A stretch of DNA of 64,000 bases from positions 1-64,000 of the forward strand of contig NZ_SVET01000012.1 of the NCBI RefSeq assembly GCF_015057245.1, read 5' to 3'. This DNA is from Pseudobutyrivibrio ruminis (GTDB lineage: Bacteria; Bacillota; Clostridia; Lachnospirales; Lachnospiraceae). The notes beneath the pieces were generated by a model that saw nothing but the letters and a program-made list of their open reading frames with translations, did not search any database and was not told the DNA's origin. Below, piece by piece: positions 49,781 to 60,000 of the stretch; position 1 is the first letter of the stretch; each line of letters begins with the position of its first letter. The position numbers were made by a program, and so were the translations under genes.

Positions 49781-50695
49781 ATGGCTATACTAAAAATCAA
49801 TTTGAACGATCCTTTGATGAAAGCAATCAAAGCAGTTAACTCTATTGGCGGTAAATCGCTTACCCAGGAGGACCTTAAAAAGCAAAGATCTTCCATGGAA
49901 TTGGCAAGTAAGCTTGCCACTCCAAACGATGGGTTTACTGTGGAAAGCTTTATTGCAGAGGGTGTTTCTTGTGAGTGGGTTAAACCGGATTTGGCCCATA
50001 ATCCTAACTACATAATTTTATATGCGCATGGCGGTGGATATACTTGCGGCGGTTTAGGTTATGCAAGGATTCTTGCAGCAAAATTAGCTATATCCACAGG
50101 CTTTTCTGTAGTCTCGTTCGAGTATAGACTCGCCCCTGAAAACAAATATCCAGCTGCTTTGGATGATGGAATGGTTGTATGGAATCATCTTGTGCAGCAG
50201 GGCTATGGAGCAAAACAGATTCTTCTTGCAGGAGATTCAGCAGGAGGAAATCTTGTATTGTGTATGACACAAAAGCTTATAGAAGAAGGTCGAATTGGGC
50301 CTAAGGCAATGTTGTTGTTTAGCCCATGGACAGATATGACAGCTACATCTTCATCCTATGAATCCTGCAAAGATAAGGATCCAATCCTTACAAAGGATTA
50401 TGTGGAGGGAGTGAGAGATGCCTATATAGGTGTGAAGGCAGACAAAGCCGATGCAAAATACAGTCCGTTATATGGAGAGTTCAAGGATTTTCCACCAACT
50501 CTTATTATGGTTGGCAAAAATGAAATCCTTTATGAAGACAGTGCACAACTTTCTAAAAAAATCCATAAAGCAGGCAGTCAAGTGACACTTGATACAGAAA
50601 AAGATGGATGGCATGTATATCAGCAGATGCCATTGCCTATGGCTGGGAGAGCTATGAAGCGCCTATCACGGTTCGTCACGAATGTAATCTATTAG
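49781..50695 (+). CDS. Alpha/beta hydrolase, hormone-sensitive-lipase-like esterase
   Basis: Carboxyl-ester hydrolase of 304 aa. Hallmarks of the HSL group: oxyanion motif HGGGYTCGG (about 84-92), nucleophile elbow GDSAGGNL, acid in the NEILYEDS region and base His in DGWHVYQQM near the C-terminus. No signal peptide is seen. It is the first gene of a cluster with an acyltransferase, a DUF6320 membrane protein and a c-di-GMP protein. Combined with the acyltransferase, it suggests turnover of an acyl ester or lipid. Substrate unknown. Confidence 0.88.
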   Translation: MAILKINLNDPLMKAIKAVNSIGGKSLTQEDLKKQRSSMELASKLATPNDGFTVESFIAEGVSCEWVKPDLAHNPNYIILYAHGGGYTCGGLGYARILAAKLAISTGFSVVSFEYRLAPENKYPAALDDGMVVWNHLVQQGYGAKQILLAGDSAGGNLVLCMTQKLIEEGRIGPKAMLLFSPWTDMTATSSSYESCKDKDPILTKDYVEGVRDAYIGVKADKADAKYSPLYGEFKDFPPTLIMVGKNEILYEDSAQLSKKIHKAGSQVTLDTEKDGWHVYQQMPLPMAGRAMKRLSRFVTNVIY

Positions 50696-50717
50696 AAAAA
50701 CTATAATATTTAAATGA

Positions 50718-50801
50718 GCTGGTAGTAAACAAGCTCTACTATTTCTCAAGTGAGACGTGTTGTCGAACGGAGAAATCAGTAGGCTTGTGGACGTAACCAG
50801 C
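50718..50801 (+). repeat. 84-nt covarying structured element, copy C
   Basis: Outer stem GCTGGT/ACCAGC; same CAAGC/GCTTG and long hairpin as copies A and B. The apical part shows two compensatory changes relative to A: AAGTGAGAC...GTCGAACG, with C-G changed to T-A and GAT/ATC changed to GAC/GTC. It ends 18 nt before the acyltransferase start codon on the same strand, inside the esterase-acyltransferase intergenic space. Confidence 0.87.
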
Positions 50802-50819
50802 GGGTTAGGATAAGAGAGA

Positions 50820-52067
50820 ATGAGTAGAGATAATTGGTATAAGGTTGACAATGTCGCGAAGGTTTTTTTGGCAACGGCAGCTAAGAGAGATACACGAACT
50901 CTTAGGGTCAGCTGTACATTATGGGAGGATATTGATCCAGATTTACTTCAGGAAGCAGTGCTTTCTGCAATTCAAATAAGACCACAGTTCCAGGTGAGAA
51001 TTCGCCGAGGCATTTTCTGGCACTATATGGAGGACACAGATATTCAGCCAGTTGTTACAGAAGAACACGGAAGAGTTTGTCCGATTCTTTATGTTCCTGG
51101 CAGACCAATGCTTCATTACAGAGTTACTTATTACGGCAAGAGAATTAATCTAGATTTGTTCCATGCAATTTCTGATGGAACAGGTGCACTAGAGTTTTTA
51201 AATATCATAGTTTTGGATTATTTAAAGCTAAAATATCCAGGAAGATACGAGGAGACAACTATCCACTCTGGAGCGTCAGAGGATGACTTGAATCAGGATA
51301 GTTACAAGCAGTTCTTTGGAAGTATGGGACTTAAAGGTTCATCCCTTAAGTACGCATATCATCCAAGTGGATTAAAGCTTCCATACGATCAGCTTCAGTT
51401 TTTCGAGGTTCACATGCCTACAGAGCAGCTGTTGCCGAAGGCAAAGGAGCTAGGAGTATCCCTCACAAGCTACATCGGCGCTAGATTCATGCTGGCAATC
51501 ATGGAGGATATGCCTCCTAGAAAGCGCAAGACACCTATAAATGTGTCGATGCCTGTAAACCTTAGAAATTACTATCCAAGTCAGACATCCAGAAACTTCT
51601 TCAACAATGTTAATGTTTCCCATGTCTTTGATGAGGATATTTCATTTGAGGATTTGGTTAAAGAATTCGATGAAAAGCTTAAGGCAAATCTTACTGAGGA
51701 AAACATTAAAAAGCAGATGGATAACTTTGAGACCATGGAGTATGTAGCTCCAGTTCGAGCAGTTCCGCTTTTTATAAAGCAGTGGGTTGTTCGCTATGGC
51801 TCAAAGATTACAGATAAAAAGGTTTCAATGGTTCTTTCTAATTTGGGAGTTCAGAAACCACCAAAGGAAGTGGCAGAGCAGGTTCAGAACTACAGTGCAT
51901 TCTGTAGCTCAGGAAATCTTTTCTCTACAATGTCTAGCTACAATGGGGATTTGTCACTTGGAATATCATCACCTTATTCCAACACCAGAGTTGTTAAGAA
52001 CCTGGTACGCGGACTGACGGACGAGGGAATTAACATTAGAGTTTATGCTACGGAGGTGATTCGATAA
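50820..52067 (+). CDS. Condensation/acyltransferase-like protein (HxxxDG)
   Basis: The 415-aa protein belongs to the CoA-dependent acyltransferase superfamily (alcohol acetyltransferase/condensation-domain-like). The catalytic HxxxDG motif is intact: His115, Asp119 and Gly120 in FHAISDGTGAL. The second-half core strand SMPVNLRNYYPS and VSMVLSNLG, positioned like the DFGW-type solvent channel region, also fit. It may acylate an alcohol, sugar or lipid; the acceptor is unknown. Its stop overlaps the DUF6320 start (TAATG). A structured repeat lies directly upstream. Confidence 0.8.
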   Translation: MSRDNWYKVDNVAKVFLATAAKRDTRTLRVSCTLWEDIDPDLLQEAVLSAIQIRPQFQVRIRRGIFWHYMEDTDIQPVVTEEHGRVCPILYVPGRPMLHYRVTYYGKRINLDLFHAISDGTGALEFLNIIVLDYLKLKYPGRYEETTIHSGASEDDLNQDSYKQFFGSMGLKGSSLKYAYHPSGLKLPYDQLQFFEVHMPTEQLLPKAKELGVSLTSYIGARFMLAIMEDMPPRKRKTPINVSMPVNLRNYYPSQTSRNFFNNVNVSHVFDEDISFEDLVKEFDEKLKANLTEENIKKQMDNFETMEYVAPVRAVPLFIKQWVVRYGSKITDKKVSMVLSNLGVQKPPKEVAEQVQNYSAFCSSGNLFSTMSSYNGDLSLGISSPYSNTRVVKNLVRGLTDEGINIRVYATEVIR

Positions 52068-52738
52068 TGAAGAACTGTCCTTATTGTAAGATAGAGGTAG
52101 GTGGCAACCTTAAAAAATGTCCACTATGCCAAAGCAAGTTAAATGGAGAAGCAGAGGCTCCTTATTTTCCAAAGCAGACTACACTTCAGTTACAATCATT
52201 TTTTTACAAGGTTCAATTGTTTATCATTTGGGCCATTGTAATTGCAAGCTTAGGGGTAGATTTTCTCTTTGGAGTAAAGCTTTGGCCAGCACTTGCTCAT
52301 ATACACTGGAGCTTGATTGTGGCCATGTGGCTCATTGTTTTTGAATTTGGCATTATGCGATTGTTCAAAAAAGGCATTAGCTCATCAAGAATAATGACAT
52401 TGTTTGTATTTATTGTCTTAGGTATGTTGGGAATTACATCATACTATATAGGCCAGTTATGGGTTATAGCTGAATGGGTAGCGCCTATTGTAATCATGGG
52501 TACTCTGATTGCAAATTTTGTTTTGGCGATGCTTGATAAAAATGGAAATTCAATGGTATATCTTCTAACCAATTTAGTGGTTGGAATTTTACCTTACATT
52601 GTATTTTATTTTGCTGAAAGAGATTGTCCTCTAGTATGGATTATATGCTTGCTGGTGAGCGTTATTCTCTTTGTAGGCGCAATAATATTCAAAGGACGTG
52701 AAGTGGTTGGCGAAATCCAAAGGAGACTAAACGTTTAA
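52067..52738 (+). CDS. DUF6320-like zinc-ribbon membrane protein
   Basis: The 223-aa protein has an N-terminal zinc ribbon (Cys4, Cys7, Cys18, Cys21) followed by about six hydrophobic segments spread over residues 45-210. This matches the DUF6320 type, which I recall next to alcohol-acetyltransferase-like and alpha/beta-hydrolase genes in clostridia. Function is unknown; a role as membrane partner of the acyltransferase is an inference from linkage. TAATG overlaps occur at both ends, with the acyltransferase and with the EAL-GGDEF gene. Confidence 0.78.
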   Translation: MKNCPYCKIEVGGNLKKCPLCQSKLNGEAEAPYFPKQTTLQLQSFFYKVQLFIIWAIVIASLGVDFLFGVKLWPALAHIHWSLIVAMWLIVFEFGIMRLFKKGISSSRIMTLFVFIVLGMLGITSYYIGQLWVIAEWVAPIVIMGTLIANFVLAMLDKNGNSMVYLLTNLVVGILPYIVFYFAERDCPLVWIICLLVSVILFVGAIIFKGREVVGEIQRRLNV

Positions 52739-55320
52739 TGGGAGTATTCGGGGAAGAGTTTGATAAAAATAAATACATTGTCGACAATATCGACAGAGCG
52801 CTTTCTGAGGGCTGGATTGAGGTGTACTATCAACCAATAATTCGTACATCTAATGGTCGAGTCTGCGGTGAGGAAGCGCTTGTTAGATGGGAAGACCCTG
52901 TCTTTGGGATGCTTAATCCAATCGATTTTGTTCCTGCCGTGGAGGCAGTAAACAAGGTCCACTTGCTGGACCTGTTTGTGCTAGAACGAACACTTGAGAA
53001 AATGGAAGAGCAGCTAAAGCGAGGTCTTTTTGTTGTTCCTACATCTGTTAATCTTTCACAGGTGGATTTTTACACTTGTGACGTAGTAGATGAAATAGCA
53101 ACAAGAGTGGAAAAATCTAAAATATCAAAGCATATGATAGCAGTTTCTGTCTCTGAAGATTCAATTAATCTAGGGGATAACTTTATCCTTTCTCAATTGG
53201 AGCAGTTGCAGGAGCTGGGATTCCAGATTTGGCTTGATGATTATGGCAGTGGAGATGCTGCGCCAGCTGTGCTTCAGTTGATGCATTTTGATCTTTTAAA
53301 AATAAACATATTCTTCGTAAGACAAATTGCTAATAGTGAAAGCGCTAGAATTATTTTGACTGAATTTGTCAGAATGGCTATGTCACTAGGTATGGAGACT
53401 GTAGTAGAGGGCGTTGAGTCAGCAGAACAGGTTGACTTTTTAAATGAAATTGGATGTAGCCGTATGCAGGGATTCTATTACTGCAAGCCTATTTCAGTTA
53501 GCCAAGTTCTTGAACGTTATGAAAAAGGATTGGAAATTGGTTTTGAGAATCCAAAGGAAACCGATTATTATGCGTCAATTGGAAAGATAAACCTTTATGA
53601 TATTTCTTTTGCAAGAAAGAATGGGGATTTGGACAATTATTTTGACACATTTCCAGTTGCGATTGTTGAATCCAATGATGATGTTATAAAAATTATCAGA
53701 GAAAACCATGCCTTTAGAAATTTCTTATATTCAAATTCCGGAATTGAAGGAAGAGATTTTATATACAAAGTCAAAGAAAATGCAAAAGAAAGTGCTGGAG
53801 AATATACCGTAAATGCGATACGTAAATGTGCTAGAGATGGGAAAAGGGTAATCTTTGATGATAGAACAAGGCATAAAAAGACGATTCAATTGCTGTTACA
53901 AAGGGTAGCTGTAAATCCTGTCACGAAAGTTGCCGCAGTGGCTGTTGTAATTCTTCAAATTGGAGAAAAGATAAATCAGGCAGACACTCTTACATACAAC
54001 TATATAGCGCGAGCTTTATCAGAGGATTATATTAATCTTTTCTATGTAAATATGGATACTGATGAGTTTGTGGAATACAATCCGGATGGCCTCAATAGAG
54101 ATGTATCTGTTGAAAAGAAGGGAACTGATTTCTTCAATAAAACTTTGAAGAGCTTCTTTAGCAGAATCTATTCTGAAGATTTAGATATGATGAATAAATC
54201 CTTTACAAAGGATAAAATTATAAAGAGTCTAAAGAATAATGGTACATTTTCAATAACCTATAGACGTATAGTGAACGGTGAACCTATATATGTCAACTTG
54301 AAGGCAGTAAAGGTCAGAGAAGACGATAATTATATTCTGATAGGTGTCAATAATGTTGATGACCAGATGAAACAGCGCGAGGCGATGGAGAAGATAAAAG
54401 AAGAGAGAAAAGCTTATTCTCGTATCATGGCGTTGTCTGGGGAGTTTATAAACATCTACTCTGTTGATCCTGTCACTAATAATTATGTCAGCTATAATTC
54501 CTCAGAAGAATATGGAAAGCTTAATCTGGCAATGAAAGGTGAAGATTTCTTTGAGGAGACTGCACGAAATGTTTGGCACACTTTCCATCCAGATGACATT
54601 AAGGACTTTTTAAAGGTCTTTGATAAAAAAACTGTTCTTAAAAGAATAGAAGAGGATGGGATTTTTGTATACAAATATAGAGTCATAGTTGAAAAACAGG
54701 TTGTTCACTGGTGCTTGAGAGCAACCCTCATACAAGAGGATAATGAAGCACGACTTCTTGTAGGTGTTATGAACATCGAAAAGCAAGTGATTCAAGAAAG
54801 AGAATATGCAACTTCGCTTATTGAAGCAGAGGAAAGGGCCACAAAAGACCAGCTTACAGGTGTTAAAAATAAAAGAGCATACGTTGATGAGGAGGATCAT
54901 TTAAATACACAGATACAGGCGGAAGTTGAGGTAAAATTTGCCATTATTGTTTGCGATTTAAATGGCTTGAAACAAGTAAACGACAATCAGGGACATCAGG
55001 CTGGTGATGACTATATAAAAGAAGGCTGTATGATTTTGTGCGACGCCTTTGCAAGAAGCCCTGTATATAGAATCGGTGGTGATGAATTTGTCGCCATAGC
55101 CCAGGGCAAAGACTATGAAATGATTGAAAACAGACTTGGCAAAATTGATAGGGCCAATAAAAGAAACGATAAGGCTAATAGCGTGACAATGGCTGTTGGC
55201 TGGGCGAAATTTGGTCCTGAGGACAGATTTGTTTCCGACGTTTTTGACAGGGCAGATTCTGCTATGTACGAGAACAAAAAGAAGATGAAAGAAATAATTA
55301 AAAATAGGAAACAAAAATGA
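52738..55320 (+). CDS. EAL(degenerate)-PAS-GGDEF protein, probable diguanylate cyclase
   Basis: The 860-aa signalling protein starts with an EAL domain (about 10-265), followed by three PAS-like segments (about 290-400, 415-545, 555-690) and a C-terminal GGDEF domain (about 700-855). The cyclase site is intact (RIGGDEF, GGDEF 780-784; KDQLTGVKNKRAY) and no RxxD inhibitory site precedes it. The EAL domain keeps EAL 46-48, LDDYG, EGVES and the MQGFYY glutamine. However, the metal-binding Glu of the VEITES strand is Ser137 (VSVSED) and YSS of the DDFGSGYSS loop is DAA, so it is probably inactive or c-di-GMP-binding only. It is coupled by TAATG overlap to DUF6320. There are no membrane helices. 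Confidence 0.88.
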   Translation: MGVFGEEFDKNKYIVDNIDRALSEGWIEVYYQPIIRTSNGRVCGEEALVRWEDPVFGMLNPIDFVPAVEAVNKVHLLDLFVLERTLEKMEEQLKRGLFVVPTSVNLSQVDFYTCDVVDEIATRVEKSKISKHMIAVSVSEDSINLGDNFILSQLEQLQELGFQIWLDDYGSGDAAPAVLQLMHFDLLKINIFFVRQIANSESARIILTEFVRMAMSLGMETVVEGVESAEQVDFLNEIGCSRMQGFYYCKPISVSQVLERYEKGLEIGFENPKETDYYASIGKINLYDISFARKNGDLDNYFDTFPVAIVESNDDVIKIIRENHAFRNFLYSNSGIEGRDFIYKVKENAKESAGEYTVNAIRKCARDGKRVIFDDRTRHKKTIQLLLQRVAVNPVTKVAAVAVVILQIGEKINQADTLTYNYIARALSEDYINLFYVNMDTDEFVEYNPDGLNRDVSVEKKGTDFFNKTLKSFFSRIYSEDLDMMNKSFTKDKIIKSLKNNGTFSITYRRIVNGEPIYVNLKAVKVREDDNYILIGVNNVDDQMKQREAMEKIKEERKAYSRIMALSGEFINIYSVDPVTNNYVSYNSSEEYGKLNLAMKGEDFFEETARNVWHTFHPDDIKDFLKVFDKKTVLKRIEEDGIFVYKYRVIVEKQVVHWCLRATLIQEDNEARLLVGVMNIEKQVIQEREYATSLIEAEERATKDQLTGVKNKRAYVDEEDHLNTQIQAEVEVKFAIIVCDLNGLKQVNDNQGHQAGDDYIKEGCMILCDAFARSPVYRIGGDEFVAIAQGKDYEMIENRLGKIDRANKRNDKANSVTMAVGWAKFGPEDRFVSDVFDRADSAMYENKKKMKEIIKNRKQK

Positions 55321-55349
55321 TTGACAAAACTTTAACAATGCTCTAATAT
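55321..55349 (+). promoter_or_regulatory. Strong sigma-A promoter of crt
   Basis: TTGACA (-35), exact 17-nt spacer, TAATAT (-10), starting directly after the stop codon of the preceding gene. Confidence 0.82.
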
Positions 55350-55399
55350 AGTAATCATGAAAAATCGAAGGGGAATGCCCTACAAAGAGGAGGATTACT

Positions 55400-56203
55400 A
55401 TGAGCGAATTTAACAATTTAAAGCTTGAAGTTGCTGATGAGATTGCGGTACTTACTATCTCTCGTCCAGCAGCACTTAATGCACTTAACAGCGAGACTCT
55501 TGATGAGCTTAATGTTGCATTAACAGAAATCGAAGCAAGAGACGATGTAAAGGTTCTTATTCTTACAGGCGGTCCTGATAAGAAGGATAACCCATACAAG
55601 TCATTTGTCGCTGGTGCAGACATCTCTGAGATGGTTAACTTCACAGCAGCTGAGGCTCGTGCATTTGGTATGAAGGCTTCAGTGCCATTCTTTAAGCTTA
55701 TGAATATGAGACAGGTTACAATTGCTGCTGTTAACGGCTTCGCACTTGGCGGTGGTTGCGAAATCTCTATGGCTTGCGATATCCGTATCGCAGCTGACAA
55801 TGCTACATTTGGTCAGCCAGAGACAGGCCTTGGAATTATCCCAGGTTTTGGTGGCACACAGAGACTTGCTCGTCTTGTTGGTATGGGACGCGCTAAGGAG
55901 CTTATCTTCACATGCGATTCAATCGATGCAAACGAGGCATACAGAATTGGTCTTGTAAACAAGGTTGTTGCTAAGGAAGAGCTTATGAACACAGCTAAGG
56001 AAATGGCTAAGAAGATTGCTTCAAAGGGAAGCTACGCTGTTTCTATTGCAAAGGCTGCAATCAACAATGGTTACGATATGGACATCAAGAATGCAGTTGA
56101 GATGGAGGCTAATCTCTTTGGTATTACATGCTCTACACACGACAAGGCAGAGGGCATGGGTGCATTCCTTGAGAGACGTGCTGCAAATCTTACAGATTTC
56201 TAA
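55400..56203 (+). CDS. crt: Short-chain enoyl-CoA hydratase (crotonase)
   Basis: Hydrates crotonyl-CoA reversibly to 3-hydroxybutyryl-CoA, a step of butyrate formation. The 267-aa crotonase-fold protein has oxyanion-hole segments VAGADISEM and NGFALGGGCEISMACD, and the catalytic Glu region QPETGLGIIPGFGGTQRL. The strong promoter, GAGGAGG ribosome site and terminator show a separate, well-expressed transcription unit. In many clostridia crt is clustered with thl, hbd, bcd and etf; here it stands alone. Confidence 0.93.
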   Translation: MSEFNNLKLEVADEIAVLTISRPAALNALNSETLDELNVALTEIEARDDVKVLILTGGPDKKDNPYKSFVAGADISEMVNFTAAEARAFGMKASVPFFKLMNMRQVTIAAVNGFALGGGCEISMACDIRIAADNATFGQPETGLGIIPGFGGTQRLARLVGMGRAKELIFTCDSIDANEAYRIGLVNKVVAKEELMNTAKEMAKKIASKGSYAVSIAKAAINNGYDMDIKNAVEMEANLFGITCSTHDKAEGMGAFLERRAANLTDF

Positions 56204-56222
56204 TAAAATTCATTGATTTTTT

Positions 56223-56251
56223 ACCACCCTTGCTAAAAGGGTGGTTTTTTT
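56223..56251 (+). terminator. Intrinsic terminator of crt
   Basis: Perfect 9-bp stem ACCACCCTT/AAGGGTGGT followed by TTTTTTT. Confidence 0.92.
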
Positions 56252-56259
56252 GGTTTTGC

Positions 56260-56288
56260 TTGTAAAATAGGGCATAAACAGTTATCAT
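56260..56288 (+). promoter_or_regulatory. Possible promoter of the DUF4190 gene
   Basis: TTGTAA (-35), 17-nt spacer, TATCAT (-10), about 40 nt before the start. Confidence 0.45.
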
Positions 56289-56326
56289 AATTAAGATTAG
56301 GTTAATTATATAGTTTAGGAGATATT

Positions 56327-56902
56327 ATGGGTAACGATTACATGTTTGAAGATGAAAATGAACAGTCATCACAGCAGAATACAAACAACCAATATAACAA
56401 TCAGCACAATAATAGTCAGTACAATAACCAGTACAATAACCAGTACAACAATCAATTTAACAATCAATACAACAATCCAAACTACGGATATAACCAGCAG
56501 GCATACTATTATCAGCAGCCTCCTAAAAAGGCAGATAATGGCTTGGCTATAGCATCACTGGTGTTAGGCATTATTGCTTTGCTGTTATTTTTATCATTCT
56601 TTAATATTTTACTAGCCTTGGTTTCAATCGTTCTGGGAGGTATTTATTTATCACAGGCAAAGGGACAAAAGGGTAGCCAGGGCCTTGCAATTGCAGGTAT
56701 CATCACATCAGTTCTAAGTGTTGTTCTTTGCGGAGCTTGCTATGGATTTATTATTGCAAACATAGCAAACATTTATGACGCAAGTGAAGATCTCATTCAG
56801 TACTACGAAGAGTACGATGAAGATTACTTTGACAATTATCTTGATGATAATCAACTTTTAGAGGACGAGCTCCATTCATTGGATAACGATGATACATTAT
56901 AA
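56327..56902 (+). CDS. DUF4190 membrane protein with Asn/Gln/Tyr-rich N-terminus
   Basis: The 191-aa protein has a low-complexity N-terminal tail (about 12-65) made of repeated QYNNQYNN-type units, then a DUF4190 domain of two transmembrane helices (about 73-100 and 118-142) with the intervening GGIYLSQAKGQKGSQGLAIAG. An acidic C-terminal tail (about 150-191) ends it. DUF4190 proteins are small membrane proteins of unknown function, often with such tails. The tail is a coding repeat, not a CRISPR-like array. The gene is monocistronic. Confidence 0.82.
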   Translation: MGNDYMFEDENEQSSQQNTNNQYNNQHNNSQYNNQYNNQYNNQFNNQYNNPNYGYNQQAYYYQQPPKKADNGLAIASLVLGIIALLLFLSFFNILLALVSIVLGGIYLSQAKGQKGSQGLAIAGIITSVLSVVLCGACYGFIIANIANIYDASEDLIQYYEEYDEDYFDNYLDDNQLLEDELHSLDNDDTL

Positions 56903-56914
56903 TTTTGGTTAGAG

Positions 56915-56932
56915 GTGCTTTTAGCACTTTTT
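56915..56932 (+). terminator. Weak intrinsic terminator after the DUF4190 gene
   Basis: A 5-bp stem GTGCT/AGCAC with TTT loop followed by TTTTT. Confidence 0.45.
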
Positions 56933-57000
56933 GGCATATTTAAATAAGAGAAGGGATATCTGACGAGAAAGGATATCCTCTAGAAAGGAATTACTTTTAT

Positions 57001-60000
57001 ATGTACAACAAGGTAGACGCAAGCCTGAACTTCGTTGAAAGGGAGAAGCAGGTGCAAAAGTTCTGGGAAGAAAACGATATCTTCCAGAAATCAATGGATT
57101 CAAGAAAAGAGGGAGAGACATACACATTTTATGATGGCCCTCCAACAGCAAACGGTAAGCCTCACATTGGACATGTTGAGACTCGTGCAATCAAGGACAT
57201 GATTCCTAGATATCAGACTATGAAGGGCAAATTCGTTCCTCGTAAGGCTGGTTGGGATACACATGGACTTCCAGTAGAGCTTGAAGTTGAAAAGCTTCTT
57301 GGTCTCAATGGTAAAGAACAAATCGAAGAATACGGTATGGAGCCTTTCATTAAGAAATGTAAGGAATCTGTATGGAAATATAAAGGTATGTGGGAGGATT
57401 TCTCTGGCACAGTAGGTTTCTGGGCAGATATGGACAATCCTTACATCACATACGATGACAATTTCATTGAATCAGAGTGGTGGGCACTTAAGACTATCTG
57501 GGACAAGAAGCTCCTTTACAAGGGATTCAAAATCGTTCCATATTGCCCTCGTTGTGGTACTCCACTTTCTGCACAGGAAGTTGCACAGGGATACAAGACA
57601 GTTAAGGAACGTTCTGCAATCGTTCGTTTCAAAATCGTAGGTGAGGATGCTTATTTCCTTGCTTGGACAACAACACCTTGGACACTTCCATCAAACCTTG
57701 CACTTTGCGTTAACCCAGATGAGACATACATCCGCGTAAAGGCAGCTGATGGATATACATATATTCTTGCAGAAGCACTTGCAGATAAGGTATTAGGCAA
57801 GCTTGCTGAAGAAGGCGAGAAGGCATACGAAGTACTTGAGACATATAAGGGTACAGACCTTGAGTACAAAGAGTACGAGCCACTTTTCGAGTGCGCTGGG
57901 GTTGCAGCTACAAAGCAGCATAAGAAGGCACACTTTGTTACATGTGATACATACGTTACTATGTCAGATGGTACTGGTATCGTACATATCGCTCCTGCAT
58001 TTGGCGAGGACGATGCAAAGGTTGGACGTAAATACGATCTTCCATTTGTTCAGTTCGTAGATGGCAAGGGTGAGATGACAAAGGAGACTCCTTATGCAGG
58101 TCTTTTTGTAAAGAAGGCAGATCCTGAAGTATTAAAGGACCTTGATAAGGAAGGAAAGCTTTTTGATGCTCCTAAGTTTGAGCATGAGTATCCACATTGC
58201 TGGAGATGCGACACTCCACTTATCTACTATGCTAGAGAGTCATGGTTCATCAAGATGACAGAAGTTAAAGATGACCTGATTAAAAATAACAACACTGTAA
58301 ACTGGATTCCAGAATCAATTGGTAAGGGACGTTTCGGTGATTGGCTTGAGAACGTTCAGGACTGGGGTATCTCTCGTAACCGTTACTGGGGAACTCCGCT
58401 TAACATCTGGGAGTGTCCAGATTGTGGCAAACAGATTTCAATCGGAAGCCGCAAGGAATTAGCAGAGCTTTCAGGCAACGCTGATGCAGAGCACATCGAG
58501 CTTCACCGTCCATACATCGACGAGGTTACATGCACATGTCCAGAGTGTAAGGGCACAATGAAGCGTGTACCAGAAGTTATCGACTGCTGGTTCGATTCAG
58601 GTGCTATGCCATTTGCTCAGCATCACTATCCATTCGAAAATAAGGAAGTATTTGAGCAGCAGTTCCCTGCTAAGTTCATTTCAGAGGCTGTTGACCAGAC
58701 ACGTGGATGGTTCTATTCACTTATGGCAGAATCAACACTTCTCTTCAACAAGGCTCCATATGAGAACGTTATTGTACTTGGTCACGTTCAGGATGAGAAT
58801 GGACAGAAGATGTCTAAGTCAAAGGGCAACGCTGTCGATCCATTTGATGCTCTTGAAAAAATGGGAGCAGATGCTATTAGATGGTACTTCTACACATCTT
58901 CAGCACCATGGATTCCAAAGAGATTTGGTGAAAATGCTGTTATGGAAGGTCAGAGAAAGTTCCTTGGAACTCTTTGGAATACATACGCATTCTACATCTT
59001 ATATGCAAACATTGATGAGTTTGATCCTACAAAGTATGAGCTTGACTTCAGCAAGCTTGCAGTTATGGATAAGTGGATTCTTTCTCGTCTTAACTCAGCA
59101 ATCAAGGCTGTTGATGACAACCTTGGTTCATACAAGATTCCAGAGGCAGCTAGAGCTCTTGATGAGTTCGTAGATGACTTATCTAACTGGTATGTTCGTC
59201 GTTGCCGTGATAGATTCTGGGCAAAGGGCATGGAGCAGGACAAGATTAATGCTTACATGACACTTTACACATGCTTAAAGGATATCTCACTTGCAGCAGC
59301 ACCTATGATTCCTTTCATGACAGAAGAAATCTATCAGAACATGGTTCGCTCAGTAGACAAGAATGCACCAGAGTCAATCCACCTTTGTGACTTCCCAACA
59401 GTTAATGAGGCATTCATTGATAAGAAGCTTGAGGAGGATATGGATGAGCTCTTAAAGATCGTAGTTCACGGTCGTGCATGTAGAAATACAGCCAACATCA
59501 AGAACCGTCAGCCAATTGGTCAGATGTACATCAAGGCTGAGCATGAGCTTGATGAAATGTATGTAAGCATCATTGAGGATGAGCTTAACGTTAAGAAGGC
59601 TACATTCACAGAGGATGTTTCAGCATTCACATCATACTCATTCAAGCCACAGCTTCGTACAGTTGGACCTAAGTATGGCAAGTTCTTAGGTGGCATTCAG
59701 AAGGCTCTTTCATCACTTGATGGAAACGCTGCTTACGCAGAGCTCAAGGCAAATGGGGTTATTAAATTGCCTGAGGTTGATCCATCAATTGAGCTTGCAG
59801 AGGAAGACTTACTTATCTCTATGGCTCAGACAGAAGGCTTCGTTGCAGATGGAGACAACTACGTAACAGTAGTTCTTGATACAAACCTTACAGAGGAGCT
59901 TCTTGAGGAAGGTTTCGTACGTGAAATCGTTTCAAAGATTCAGACAATGCGTAAGGAAGCTGATTTCGAAGTTATGGACCGCATCACAGTAGCGTACAAG

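Noticed and set aside
56370..56500. Regular short repeats resembling a CRISPR or satellite array
   Set aside because: They encode an in-frame Asn/Gln/Tyr-rich tail (QYNN units) of the DUF4190 protein; units are about 12 nt without spacers.
56903..57000. T-box leader upstream of ileS
   Set aside because: The gap is too short and lacks the T-box sequence; only a GGATATC/GATATCC hairpin is present.
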